DNA of 64,000 bases, from positions 25,369,403 to 25,433,402 of the forward strand of contig CP137680.1 in the NCBI GenBank assembly GCA_037976565.1. Direction: 5' to 3'. The stretch comes from Mesocentrotus franciscanus (lineage: Eukaryota; Echinodermata; Echinoidea; Camarodonta; Strongylocentrotidae). Of this stretch, positions 21,182-32,723 are shown piece by piece (the first letter of the stretch is position 1; every line of letters begins with the position of its first letter). Made by a program: the position numbers and the translations under genes. The notes beneath the pieces are model-generated. The model worked only from the letters and a program-made list of their open reading frames with translations. It was not told where the DNA came from and searched no databases.

Positions 21182-22007
21182 CTAGAAAAAAAGAAAGTAG
21201 AATAAATTGTTCAATCTGCTGTTGGCTCATTTTCAAGCAACTATGCACAATGTGCAACTTCTGCTGGATGCAGATTGTGTCGATTGATTTGAATTCTGCA
21301 TTGTGTTATGGCATTACTTGGGCCATACGTTACATACGAGACGTTATCTCAATTGCGACATTGATATTTGATTAAATTAAATTTATTTCGTTTTTTTCCC
21401 CAAAAAATAAGAACTAATTAAAGCATAATCATGATAATACACTGTACACAACGCGAAAAAAGCATCGTCATTTGATCACCCCCCCCCCCTTAGCAAAAAG
21501 CTAGATCCGCCCCTGTATATAATATTGGATATTATACATTTCTGAAACCGTTATTACCGATCTTTGTGAGGGTTCGATGTGTTTGTAGATCTCGTACTAT
21601 CGCAGATCTATTTCAATCATCGAAAACTATCGTCTATCACTATAAAGTATTATGGATGGTCAGCTGCAGCTATTTATGCATTCGAACCGGTGTATACGGT
21701 TCAGGAAATGAGAATAGCTCGAGGCTTGATCCCTGTATGTAAGCCATGGAAATAAGCCAGTTCATAGTGTTGCAGTCTGAGCATGAGCAGACCAAATTGT
21801 GAAATACACGGAGTCAAAATACTGGATACATACTCATGAAAGTTATTTAATCATTATTCATTTATGCACAAGCAGTGAACTCCATGATACACAGGTAGAA
21901 GTATTCTTTGAAAAGGGAAACAAAGGTTATTTATGTGGCACCTCCATCGCTGTAGGAGATATTATTTCAAAGGGGGGAGGGTGCAGGGAGGGGGACTTTC
22001 CCCCTTT

Positions 22008-22166
22008 GAAGTTCCATTAAATTATTAGAGAAAAGACGATTCGTTGTACCGTTCTCGACTCTTAATCCTTGTCTGAATTCAGTTTCCCCTCCCGCGCGAA
22101 GCGCGGAAGCTTTGACGTTTCATTAAATTATTTGAGAAAGAAGACGATTCGTTGTACCGTTCTCGT
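22008..22166. repeat. Satellite fragment, ~1.4 units, inside GPCR intron
   Basis: Same unit as 4851-5767, with CGCGCGAAGCGCGGAAGC and GACGTTTCATTAAATTATT. It is almost identical to consensus despite its isolation, which suggests a young insertion or exchange. It ends at the same phase (GTACCGTTCTCG) at which array 1 stops. Confidence 0.9.
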
Positions 22167-23570
22167 CATAATGGCGGCTCCCATCTGAACTTATAGCAGA
22201 CGATAACCGTCTTCTTATATTGGAAGCTTTAGTGAATATACATCCCTATGAACCTGATTGTTGTATGAAAATATTAGTTTAAATGTCCTCTACATAATGA
22301 CACAGGTTACAATGAAGGCTTTCATTCTCCTTTAAATGAGGTCTAAATCTTCCTCATATGGAACGATATATTCTTAACTGTGTAAGGACTTCTCCCCAAA
22401 AGTGTTTTTTTTTTTTACTGTCGATTAAAAAAAATGGATGTGGGGCTGAACATTGCCTTAAAAGCAACGGTCCCTTTTCAAGACGCACATAAATTTGATT
22501 CGTGTAAATGGGGCTTCTTCAACTTCGATCATTTTGTCAACAAGAATGAACGCTGATCTTGGCAACCAACAAATGAAGAGAATTTCTATTAGCGACGATT
22601 TTTAAAGATTGTAAATCATTTATGTTTTTGCTGCCATTATCAAACTAACAAATATACATTCCACACCAGTGTAATACGCCAATCCTTAAAATGTGGGTTA
22701 AAAATCAGTTTTATCTCAAATTAAGATAATAAATAAGCGTCGATAAAAAGAACGCTGCTATCAATTGGTCATCGGCAACTTAATGACCAAATAGGCCTGA
22801 ATTTATTTCAATATGAATGACGCCGCTTAATTACCAGAGTTAAAGAAAAGGTTCGGTTCTGGTAAATGTAAACAATAATAAGTGAGCTTTCCCACTGACT
22901 TCATGTCAGTTTGGAAGAATAGTTAATACCACTAAAAAAGATGCTTCAAATACCCTCATATTCGAAAAAATGTAATGAAAAATAGCTGATAGGTTAGGAC
23001 CAGTGCAAACTTCCATGACACATGAGTTTTCTGTCCCATATAATTTTTGTGTGCGGTGCATGTCATTTACAAAAAGATTGAGTCAATTCCTTTCCCAATT
23101 GCTTCTGAACAGCTTCTTTCACAGTGTAATCACGTGACCAGTACTCGCATTTTATCTGTATCAAGTTAACCCAATCCATTTGGGTGAAGGGGGGCTGAAA
23201 CAGGCGCGCCCGAACCGTCCAAGCCTTTTTTGGGGGACTCTGGGGCTCCATCTCGATTGGATTTTCGACAAAGTTAGCTATGAAATGTAGCTATCTTCAA
23301 ATATGCCCCCTCCCGAAACAAACACCATTTCTCCTCATAATGTTTCTTGATATTTCCCAAGGAAAGTTTTGAATCTTTAGAAAAAAGAAGACTTTGCATT
23401 TCTCGTTTTATATTTTGGAATTCAGCTTTTTTATATTTGTATTATGTTTTAAATACAGAAGCAGATTTAAGTTTATTTAGAGATACTATTTTCATAAGAC
23501 ATAGCATACCTGATATAATATAGTTTCTATAATATTAAAATCATAACTCGAAAGCAAATTTATTATTACC

Positions 23571-25060
23571 CGAGGGAGCGTAGCGTCAGAGCGAAAAAGA
23601 AGTACATCCTTAAAATTAAAAAGTGTAATCAAGTATAATTTGACACAATGGAAAATAGCAGTTTACTTCAAAATAAAGATTCAAATAACAGAAGCAACGA
23701 TCTACTCGCCCTATCTGCTTCAGGTGCATGTAATAGTGGTAGACATGGTTTGTACAATGATAAGAAACATTTCATCTTTTAAAGTGCAAGCGAGCGTAGC
23801 AACCGAGGGGAATAATAGCATTTACCTTCTGTATTTTGGAGCATTTTCAACCTTATCCATACTGTCAAATTATTAGATACAATTGTGTTATCAAACATTT
23901 TAGATGTTAGGTTTCTTTTCCCATGGCGTCAATATGCGGGGTAGCTTACATGCGACCGAGTAAGGGGGAAAACAGATTTTGGAATGTTGAAACTCTGTGT
24001 TTTAAAGCACCGGAAATCTTTCCCAGGGTGTACTGCCAATTGACTGATGTCATTAATCATCACGTTATTTTTTCGAGGGGGACGAGTAAAAGGTATAACA
24101 ATATAACAGCTGCTGCCCCCCCCCGCGCTTTCGAATGTCTTGTAGTAGAGTGTTTGAAAGTACAAGAAGCACTGAATGTAATGAATTGCGAGGGAGCATA
24201 CCGACCGAGGGAGAACATTTTCAGATTGGAAGATTAAAATTTGTAGTTTATAGCCATCAAAGCTTACTATATATCGTTATACAGCAAAACCATTTCATTT
24301 AATTTTCTTGATTTTTCTGTTCTCTTTCGAGGGGCCCCATTGAGGGGGTAAAAATTGATTACAGCAAACAAAAGTTTGATCATTGCAAGTTGCATTCTTA
24401 GCACATTTACGTAATTATGAAAAGCTAATCGATAGAACTGGAGAAAAAAATTGTGTCTCGTAATGGAGAAAATACAATATAGTCACCCCTTTGAAATAGA
24501 GAATCATCTGTCCCCTTGCTTTGGCGCTTCTAAAAGAAAGGGTAGATACATGAATATGCGAGGGAGCATAGCGACCGAGAGAGAAAATTTTATGTTTTGA
24601 AATGTTAACACTTTGCATTTTAAAGCATCTTTTGTATGATTATACCGCAAAATTAATGATGTCATAAATTTTTGGATGGCAAGGGAGCTGGGAAAAACGA
24701 ATTGCCCCTCTGTTTGTAAAAAGATTTGGCCTCAAGCAGACATAATTTCTACAGGATAAACTTAGGCCTAAACTGTTATGTAGGGGAGCATAGCGACCAA
24801 TCAGAGAGAAAATTTAGGTTTTGGAAAGGTTAAAGTTAGCATTTTAGAGCACTTACTGTATATGGTGATAAGGCTTTACTGTACATGTTTATTTGCCTTT
24901 GGGGGAACAAATATTATTCTGCCCCTACCTGTTGTAGACGGGGTTTTACAGACATAAGAAACACTGCGTCTATCAATATTCGGGAGGGCATAGCGACCTT
25001 TCGAGAACATTGTGATTTTAGAATGCATTTTAAGCGCACTTGAAATCTTATTATACATCG
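23571..25060. repeat. Degenerate ~200-400 bp tandem repeat with GAGGGAGCATAGCGACCGAG core
   Basis: The core or clear variants occur at 23571, 23791, 23935, 24189, 24559, 24781 and 24981. Each is followed by GAGAAAATTTT-like sequence, a T-G-TTTTGGAA-type phrase and 'CATTTTAAAGCA'. Spacing is irregular (about 144-370 bp). The flanks have decayed while the GC-rich core stayed recognisable. Confidence 0.75.
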
Positions 25061-25837
25061 TTGTAATGTAACATAGATATAGGTTATTTTCCCTTTCCTC
25101 CTTGCGAAGGGGCCGGTGGGGGGAAATCGATTTGCCCCGCTTGAATTATTGGAAGCATAAGCACCTTTGAAATCCTCCTCCTGCTTTGGCTCCAAGTAGA
25201 GCACATCGTCTAACGTCGTGGGCTACCGAATGTAGAGCTTCCGGAAGCTCCTGGGTTTTCAGTGTTTTAAAGACCCGAAAATGCCTCACCTCACATAATT
25301 TTTCTTCCACTTTTCAGACAAGTTTTGCCTCAAACTTAGGTGATATACAATGTAACTCAATGTAATTTTGCGCGAACATTGGATAACCCAAGCTTGAACC
25401 TGCATGGCGCTCAGATTCCTATACATAAAATTGACATCTTTTGTTCGCCTTTTCTTAACTAAATTTGAAGAAATTGGATGTAAATTCTACCTTACTCCAT
25501 CCATCTCAACTGTGGTATTACTTGTCATTTGATACGCGTTACAGTGTTTTTTCCTATTGTCTTTTTTCATATAAAATAACATTAAAATATCACTCCTCTT
25601 GGGGGGGGGCGGGCCTTTAAATATCTTTCGCTATCATTGACTATTGCTATAACGGGTTTTCAAAAGTAGGATGTTTCATAGACCCCTTTTCTTCAACGAC
25701 ACGGTCTATTGTGTCTGGAAGGACAATATGTGACTCACATTTTTTTCCTTCAAATTGTTTGGTCCGCGCTTGAGGGTTCTCAGCCCCGAAGCCCCCTGGA
25801 CACAAAGTAAACGGGGTTCTAAATATGAATTGCTTAC

Positions 25838-26051
25838 CAGTTTGGTTGCAAAGTTTAGGCGTGCTCGAGAAGACGAGGATGGTGATGCTGTTGCCAATGA
25901 CAACGAGAAAAACGAGAAGCAAGGTAAAGGAGAAGACAAAATAGTTTGTTTCCAGAGGACCGTCCTCATCTTGAGGGGTGGGCACCTGTCCTTCTTGGGT
26001 GGGGCCAGGGTGGTGGTGACTGGCCTGATGGTTGCCAAGAAACGGGAACAT
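25838..26051 (-). CDS. Class A GPCR, exon 1 (N-terminus and TM1)
   Basis: Encodes residues 1-71 plus the first base of codon 72. ATG at 26051 is preceded in frame by TAA two codons upstream and has G at -3, so it is the likely start unless another 5' exon exists. The 35-residue N-tail is His/Pro/Gln-rich with no signal peptide, as is common in class A receptors. TM1 spans about residues 37-61 and has the diagnostic G53-N54 (N1.50). The exon ends within intracellular loop 1 at a GTAAGC donor. Joining it to 21181 gives 28 residues between N1.50 and D2.50, matching rhodopsin. No N-glycosylation sequon is seen in the N-tail. The open frame downstream of the donor (to 25647) is intron read-through. 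Confidence 0.82.
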
Positions 26052-27430
26052 GTCTTAAAAGTAGAGATATAGCCTTCTTTTCTGACAAAAACAAACAACA
26101 AAATAGTATAAAACAGATGAAGAAAACGATACAGTATAAAAGTGAGCAATGCTTTAAAATGAGCGCATTTTGTTTCTTCATTTAGAGCCAACAATAACAT
26201 GTGACCTACCAAGAGTAATGAATAAAATTGTGAAATTTTCAAATAAGAAGATCTTTAACTTCGGTTGCGGCAAAGTTGTGAAACCAGCTACCTAATGTTG
26301 TGAAGACAGCGTCATAATTATGTTGACCAGTTCCAGAATTCCCACTTATTTTAATAGAGAACTGGTCCTTTTAAAGAGGTATGTTGTAAATGGTTAAATG
26401 GCCCAAACATGCAGAGCAGAGTGAACAGTACTTTGTAACTGCAATAAAATTGTGCTATAATGAAATACATTTTGGAACGGATTCGACTGATTTTTTTTAT
26501 CTGCAAATTTGGGCCGGCCCTCATCCTATGGCATCTGCAGAGAGCCCTTGCAGAGTGCTCAGACAAAAAAATCGCTACCATGCTACAGCAATTGGTCGAA
26601 TGGGATGAGAGAGAAATTTGATATTTGTAGAAAACAAACATTTTTTTCCTTACTTGCATTTTGAAGAATTATTTGTATAGCTTTTATATTGAATGAAATC
26701 AAAATACAATTCTATTTCAACATAATAACATAATTCAATTAACTTAGTACAGGTACAATTCATAATTTACGATCGAAAACAAAATTGAATGAAATCGGTT
26801 ATGATATAACACATATAATAATCCCCTCCCTTACTAACCCAACCCCATACAAAACGCACTACCATCTGCAACTCACTCATCCACACATGTACTTTTTTTC
26901 CATAATTTTTTTTATTGATTCCAAAACAATACAAATCATTCTTAGAAATACAGTTGTTTTTCATTTTGACATAATTCAATACATTTTCAATACATAGATT
27001 GTACGATTGATGAAAAATAAAAAATTAAATCAGTTGTAACATAAAACAAATAACCCCATCCAACTAAACACACTACTCCCCCACACACACCATGCGACAC
27101 GAACACAAACATGCCCACCACCCGACCACACTACCACACACACTGTTCCTAGTCTCCTCAGAATACCGAAAATGATAATAATTATTTTTAAAAAAACTAA
27201 ATAATTAAAACGAGTCTAGGCTACAATAATCCAGTGTTAAAAGTTCATGAAAACTTGACTTGTTCCTACTTCTGTAAAATTAATGTAAGGCTAATTTAAC
27301 TCCCCTCCCTGCAAATGTCTTTTCTTCTTCCCTAAATTCTAACAGTTCTTATTGAAAATCACCCAAAGACAATATTACGGACTTTCCCTGCATCTATATA
27401 TCCAATATTTCATTGCAAAAATAATTGTAT
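26052..27430. other. Upstream of GPCR: no supported gene, AT-rich with loose duplication
   Basis: The 5' flank or 5' UTR of the receptor gene should lie here; no promoter element is distinct. Two loosely similar ~230-bp blocks (about 26770-27000 and 27000-27170) each start TTGAATGAAAT/TTGATGAAAAA and contain CCCCTCCC/CACACAC-rich stretches. ORFs at 26351-26659 and 26390-26608 overlap on opposite strands and lack motifs. Confidence 0.4.
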
Positions 27431-27690
27431 TAAATATCTTTATTCGTGCACTCTTAATTTCAGCGAGTAAATTGTGCCGAGTAAAACAAGTTGAGTAAAA
27501 AAAAATGAGCAATTCAGTACTCAAGCTGGAGTAAGACATTAATTTTAGTGGTATTCGTCATCCGAGTAATTTGTTATCTCCGATAATGAGTTAATCAATG
27601 ACTCAACATTGATTAAGAACTTCGTTTGTGTCAATTTTGAGTAAACTACGGTTGGGTATTACGCGACGGCAGGTGATAAATAACTCAACA
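27430..27690. repeat. GAGTAA-rich fold-back repeat, copy 1
   Basis: Many copies of GAGTAA/TTACTC and ACTCAACATTGAT on both strands, as in the longer copy at 31140-31556. Confidence 0.6.
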
Positions 27691-27738
27691 TTGATCTCTG
27701 ACCTGATTTTACCTCGGGTGCGAGTGAAAGTTGGATCG

Positions 27739-28464
27739 ATGGAAAGTGCAACAGCTGTGCGCGTGCAGAAAGATGCGACACATGTGGAAGAAATTCTGAG
27801 CTCATGGATCGAGCTTGGAAGAGCTCCAACCGACATTTCTAGGTAAGAAATCCTCATGATAAGATTAATAGAGCTACCGTGTGATATTTAGTCAGGTCTC
27901 AAGGACACTGATTTGATCAAGATTGTGAAATTATTGTTGTCACTGTCAATGTCATTAATGTGATTGTGAACTTGGGCAATGATCTAAGGTCGAGCGTGCA
28001 TGCATTAATTTAGTGACATTAATCTAGCCAGCCTAGCCTACTTTATTGTATTTGTATTAAACACCTATAATTGCCTGGGGTAGGCCTATTGATGCAGATG
28101 GTTCTAGGACAATTACCCCTGGGCAATCGGCCAATTACCAGCGGGACAATTACCCCCGAAAATAACCCCTGAGGACAACCACCCCAGAGGACAATTACCC
28201 TAGAAAATTAGCCCCTAGGACTCGAAGTAGGACAACTCCCCCCTCCCGAAAAAGCCAATTTTCTTTTATCAAAACCAATTAGTTATTATGTGCCTATCGA
28301 AACTTAGGGCACATATTAACCTCTACCTTGTTAATTCATAGCATGTTAACTTCATATCCAAATGTTATCATTTTAGGAAGGAACTGGCTTGGACTAACAG
28401 TGGACTAACTGCTACAAGATGTTTCAAGTACTACAGCTGGATTACCCTGCCCAGGCAGCTGTGA
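27739..28464 (+). CDS. Candidate two-exon small ORF (63 aa), unproven
   Basis: Exon 1 at 27739-27842 starts at ATG, gives 34 codons plus two bases, and ends at a good donor (TCTAG|GTAAGA). A matching acceptor (ATCATTTTAG|G) at 28376/28377 continues the frame for 29 more codons to TGA at 28462-28464, where the product ends in a short basic/aromatic segment. Phase 2 is consistent across the junction. The product is hydrophilic, with a VEEILSSW segment that could be helical; no family is recognised. The second exon runs close to a large palindrome (28514-28717). Possible further exon-like pieces with acceptor/donor signals lie near 29508-29590 and 29859 on, so a noncoding or longer transcript is possible. 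Low confidence. Confidence 0.22.
28085..28232 (+). repeat. GGACAATTACCCC minisatellite, dispersed copy
   Basis: Degenerate units GGACAA(T/C)(T/C)ACCCC related to 10195-10314 and 11390-11475; no palindromic partner next to it. Confidence 0.75.
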
Positions 28465-28513
28465 TATGGGACTTCTTTGATCGTCTCATTTATGGAATTC
28501 GTACCAAGGATTT

Positions 28514-28717
28514 TATTAAACGACTTCGTTTTCACTGGCTGCCTGCCGTAGCAACAAACAACATTGACAAAAGACTCCGTTTCGTTGAAGATCAGCCATA
28601 GACAAAAGACTTCATGCCTGGCTGATTGTCAACGAAACGGTGTTATTTATTTTGTCAATTCTGTTTGTTGCTACGGCAGGCAGCCAGTGAAAAAGAATTC
28701 GTTTGATGAAATTATGG
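28514..28717. repeat. ~204-bp palindrome
   Basis: The left arm contains TTCACTGGCTGCCTGCCGTA then GCAACAAACA and CCGTTTCGTTGA. The right arm carries their inverse (CAACGAAACGG, TGTTTGTTGCTACGGCAGG, CAGCCAGTGAAAA). The centre is near 28612. No transposase; a hairpin-type MITE is likely. Confidence 0.9.
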
Positions 28718-28969
28718 AAATGCAAGCATTAATTTAAACAAACATAACTTTTTTATTCCTAGCCCATTTTTCCTGATTGAGGTGTCATATTAAAGGACAG
28801 AAAATGAACCTTCTAGAAATGTGATTTTCTCTTTGAAATTCAGATACCGTCCGCCAAATGACTTTTTGGTATCCTTTCTTCAAAATTTCTTTTAATCACT
28901 CATGCGGGAAATGTGCATCATGCGAGTTGCATCAACTGAAAGACGAGGATCTACGCTTTACAAATATGT

Positions 28970-29200
28970 GTCATTTATTAATTATAATTGTGATTAAGTT
29001 ATGATAAAACATCGATAATTCTCGATTTCGTTTTTTCTGGGACGCACTGTAAATATATAAATATAAATCAAGAGATTCCAGTAATTAAACTTGTTTTTAC
29101 TTGCTTTTCATTGATGTGTCAAATATGTAACTTACAGAATTTAATGCCAAAAATTTGAATGCTCATTGCGATGATGCGATGTAAAGTAACATTGTTTTAA
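28970..29200 (+). repeat. Dispersed duplicate block, copy 1
   Basis: Similar to about 30645-30805: 'TTTTCATTGATG', then GATGATGCGATGTAAAGTAA and CATTGTTTTAAAATTGAAAA occur in both. Confidence 0.75.
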
Positions 29201-29204
29201 AATT

Positions 29205-29312
29205 GAAAACTGTTGTGAGGATCTTATTCAAATTAGTTCTTTGGTGAGCCCATGTAAGTTATGTGAGGATCGTATTCAAATTAGTTGTTCTTTTGTGAGC
29301 CCAGTTATGTAC
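29205..29312 (+). repeat. ~55-bp tandem duplication
   Basis: TGTGAGGATC(T/G)TATTCAAATTAGTT...GTGAGCCCA occurs twice in succession. Confidence 0.85.
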
Positions 29313-30535
29313 AGGTGCTTATGTAGATTTCCACTTCAATAGATGAAATGGTCAAGTGCATTCAAGTGTAAACAATAGCTAGGTTCTGTCAGGTGTATAG
29401 AATTGCAGACTCTTTGTATGACACATTTTCATTGGGTGTACTAGTCAAAATGCACATGCAGACAGCTCACTTTGATATTTGATTCTGAAGAGAGAGGTCT
29501 GTTACAGTTTTGGGGGTGTTTTCAAGGAAAGGAACCGGGCGTGGTGCGGTGCCAACCCAGTGCTGAGACTGTTTCCCTGTTCTCAATGCCGAATTGTAAG
29601 TAAAGTACATGTTTATACATCATTGTAAACCTATGTCATTTCTATATGCTTATAACATGTTTATTTACTTAAAAGAGGATAGATATGAAGCTGTTTTATT
29701 ACCGAATGATATGTATTTCTTGTCTGGCTGAGTCCTTTAAAATATGGACATTTATGCTAATGTTGGAAATTCAATGAATACAAGTTGTATTTTGTGTTTT
29801 CAGTCATGTTAATTTTAGGACCTATGCCGTTAAGATTTCGGTCTTTTCTCATTTTAGACGGCGGTCAACCTCGGCCTACCTATAGGTCAAAGTCATGTTA
29901 TTCAAGGTCATTCAAGGTGAATCACTGGTACGTCACCACAAGTTGGTAGGCTGCTGCTAAACGTGAGATAGGTCGTCAGTGCCAATAGCTATCTCCAGGA
30001 CTTAGAAGACCTTCTTCACAGTATATCTTCAACCAGATCAACGGGGTGCGTCTCAACTGTTCATCATGGCAGTCACTCGCCGTCGCCATTGATCAACACA
30101 CGCTCATTCGTCGTCGCAGTCGACTAGCTTCTCTTCAGTCCTTGAATTCTTCCTTCGGGATTATAGTATTTGATCCATGCATATTCTCATAAACTCGGAG
30201 AAGACAAACATTTATTTAAACTTCATAGCATGAGTTTATTACACGATACTGAAGTCTAGTATTGGATGCCTGTATTCTATTTGTAGTTACTTATTATTTT
30301 GTAAGTGACAATGATATGATGTGTCCTATTTGAGTTACATTAAATGGAATACTAACCTATATTTCTGGAATCCTTTGGTATTATTATTCAGGGTTGTTAA
30401 GTAGCCTATACTAGATTAATGAGCTAATTCAAACGAGCTATCGCACGTGACAACTGTAAATTACAAACTTTTTAATATCATGTATGATGAGAAAACTCTG
30501 TAACTGAGAGGAAAAACATCCGAGAGTTACTAATT
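29313..30535. other. No supported gene; possible noncoding exons
   Basis: Splice-like signals bracket 29508-29590 (TTACAG| and |GTAAGTAAAG), and an acceptor-like TTTTAG precedes 29859. No open frame links them to a protein I recognise. A short inverted pair (TAGGTC and repeated TCAAGGT) lies near 29885-29925. Confidence 0.35.
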
Positions 30536-30628
30536 AATAGATTTAAAAGGAAGTTGCATTTTTTGCTTTCAGTATTGACAAAAGAAACTTAGTGAAGTCA
30601 AGAAATGCAACTTCCTTTTAAATCTATA
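30536..30628. repeat. Hairpin, AGATTTAAAAGGAAGTTGCA arms
   Basis: AGATTTAAAAGGAAGTTGCA at the left is mirrored by TGCAACTTCCTTTTAAATCT at the right, with a ~45-nt loop. Confidence 0.9.
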
Positions 30629-30644
30629 CATGTTTTACTCTGTA

Positions 30645-30850
30645 ATCAGGAGATTCATATAATTAAACATGTTTTACTTGATTTTCATTGATGGCATAAA
30701 TCATTGTCAAGATGAGTGAAATATTTAACATTCAGAATTGATGCCAAAAACTTGAATGCTGATTATGATGATGCGATGTAAAGTAACATTGTTTTAAAAT
30801 TGAAAATTTTAAACTATATACTTTTTAATATCATGTATGATGAGAGAACT
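30645..30850 (+). repeat. Dispersed duplicate block, copy 2
   Basis: Second copy of 28970-29200. Its last part (AATATCATGTATGATGAGA) is also shared with about 30474. Confidence 0.75.
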
Positions 30851-31139
30851 TTGAGTTTTCCCTGTGACTGAATCTGATTTTGGAAATTAAAGTCCACAAA
30901 TTATGTTATTGAATTTAAAATGTCGTGGATTTTATGTTATTTGCATAGTGTGTGAGTGAAAAAATTAAAATCAATGCTAAATTTAGAAATCAGGCAAAAT
31001 TATGATTTATATTCTTTATTGACATATAAAGGTTACTTAACAGCTGTGTAAAAAGAACAATATTAATCAGTGGTTTAGTTAAACCCTTAGTCAAAAAGTT
31101 ACAACCCTAGTTGAATCCACCTTTGTTTTAATCAGTAAT

Positions 31140-31556
31140 GAGTAAAAACATGTACTTTATAGCTTAGTACATGTTTTTACTCAATATTGATTGAGCAAAA
31201 AATTCTACTCAACTAAGCGTTACCCAGAAAACATCATACTCAATATTTGAGCAAAAAATTGCTCAAATTGAGTCAAAACATGTACTCGTTAATTGAGTAA
31301 AAATTTGGCTCAACTCATGGGCAGTTTCTTACTCGACATGAGTTGAGTACGTTTCTACCCAAATTCTGAGTAAAAAAGGGAACCGCTCATCGAAGGAGTA
31401 AATATTGAGTAAAGATTGACTCATTCAAACTGAGTAGAGATTTAGTCTTTTATTGAGTAATATTTTTACTCAATAGATGAGTAAATTTGTTACTCAACAC
31501 AAGCTGAGTAAAGTTTACTCAAAAGTTGAGCGGTTCCCTTTTTACTATAGGTTTTC
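31140..31556. repeat. GAGTAAA-rich fold-back element, copy 2
   Basis: Dense TTGAGTAAAAA / TTTTTACTCAA words on both strands. The inner terminal pair AAAAAGGGAACCGCTCA (about 31374) and TGAGCGGTTCCCTTTTT (about 31527) defines a ~175-bp inverted-repeat unit. Remnants lie at 27430-27690 and 32685-32730. Confidence 0.8.
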
Positions 31557-32723
31557 CCGCCCAACTTCGTAACCTTAGCATCCGAATTAACGTTACGTTC
31601 ATTCAAGTTCGTGCGAAGTTGAATGACTATGTAGATCAACATTAAAAAAGCTAATTGCGTCATTCAAATTGATTTTAGTAGCATGCGATTGTCACGGAGA
31701 CGTGCAAAACGAGCATTCAATTTAGAAAAGCGTGCAAAGAGCATTCAAATTCGCGCCGGACAGACGTTGGTATGTATTCGAGCATTTAATTTCGTCATTA
31801 GGCATACATGTGTGACATCTGTGCATTGCTTTTCATTTGTTGTTAATTTGTCACTTAATATACTTCTGTTTGAATAATTTTATGCAAAGTTTACTTGTGG
31901 GAATGACATGCGTATTCGTTAGCAGATATCTGTCATTACACAGGTAATTGTCCCCAGAGAAGGTGCACAATTTGTGACTTCTCTTCTAAGCACAAGCTAT
32001 ATATAAACCGATCCTGGACAGCGGTAGAGTTCTGCTTTAATAAACATGAACATGATGGAAACAAAATACAATGATGAATAAAGAAAAGGACGTAAAATGA
32101 AAAGAAAGAAAGATCACCTACTCAATCAAAATTGATCAAAACAAACCATTTAAAAAATAACCTCATTTATAATGAAAAATATGAAGATATGAATAAAGAA
32201 TAAAGAATGTCGAAAGAAAGAAAAAACATATAATGCAATATAAATATATCAGACAAATAAAGAAGATTGTATAATGTGAAATCATGTCAGAAAAGATCAT
32301 AGAGAAAATGAATAAATGAATGAATATGAAATACTGAATATCCGAATAAACATCGAGCCACACACCATGATTATGAGGTCTAGTTTTAATTTGAATGACC
32401 CGATTGCGAAAGAGGTTGCCCATAGACGAAAATGAAACTGCAATTCGCCAAAGAATTCTCCTCCCACTCAACATTGGCGAAATTGAATGACCCTTACGCA
32501 TTTCCAAATTGACTGAACCAAGCTTTAATTTGAATGTGCATGTTTAGAAAATTCGGTGACTCGAAACGAAATTGAATGCAACAAGTTTAAAAATGAAACA
32601 GGGGAGCAACGAGTGGAGAAAATGTGCTCGAACATGTTAATGCAATTGATTGCTGCTTTGACGAAATTGGCCGGGAAAACCTATACTAAAAAGAGTAAAA
32701 TTTTACTCAACATTGAGCAGTTT
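31557..32723. other. No supported gene; recurrent CATTCAAATT / AATTTGAATG words
   Basis: The words ATTCAAATT, TTGAATGA and AATTTGAATG recur at about 31599, 31621, 31662, 31710, 31742, 32385, 32478, 32526 and 32570 on both strands, suggesting a decayed inverted-repeat element. ORF 32163-32507 (minus) is AT-rich and hydrophobic with no domain. Confidence 0.4.

Larger units (their letters stand above)
21182..25837 (-). other. GPCR intron, 4656 bp, phase 1
   Basis: Donor CTG|GTAAGC at 25838/25837 and acceptor CTAG|GT at 21182/21181 (minus strand). One codon base (G) comes from exon 1 and GT from exon 2, giving Gly72. The phase match and exact receptor spacing make the junction convincing. The intron contains a poly-C run (about 21480-21492), a satellite fragment (22008-22166) and the degenerate repeat at 23571-25060. 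No other gene is supported in it. Confidence 0.85.

Noticed and set aside
21133..21257. Extending the GPCR N-terminus into the ORF upstream of 21182
   Set aside because: It lacks TM1, begins after a polypyrimidine-AG acceptor, and the exon at 25838-26051 supplies TM1 in the right phase and spacing.
26390..26608. ORFs on both strands upstream of the GPCR
   Set aside because: They overlap on opposite strands with no motif or splice support.
32163..32507. 114-codon hydrophobic minus-strand ORF as a membrane protein
   Set aside because: AT-rich sequence yields Ile/Phe-rich translation; no family resemblance and it lies in repeat-like DNA.
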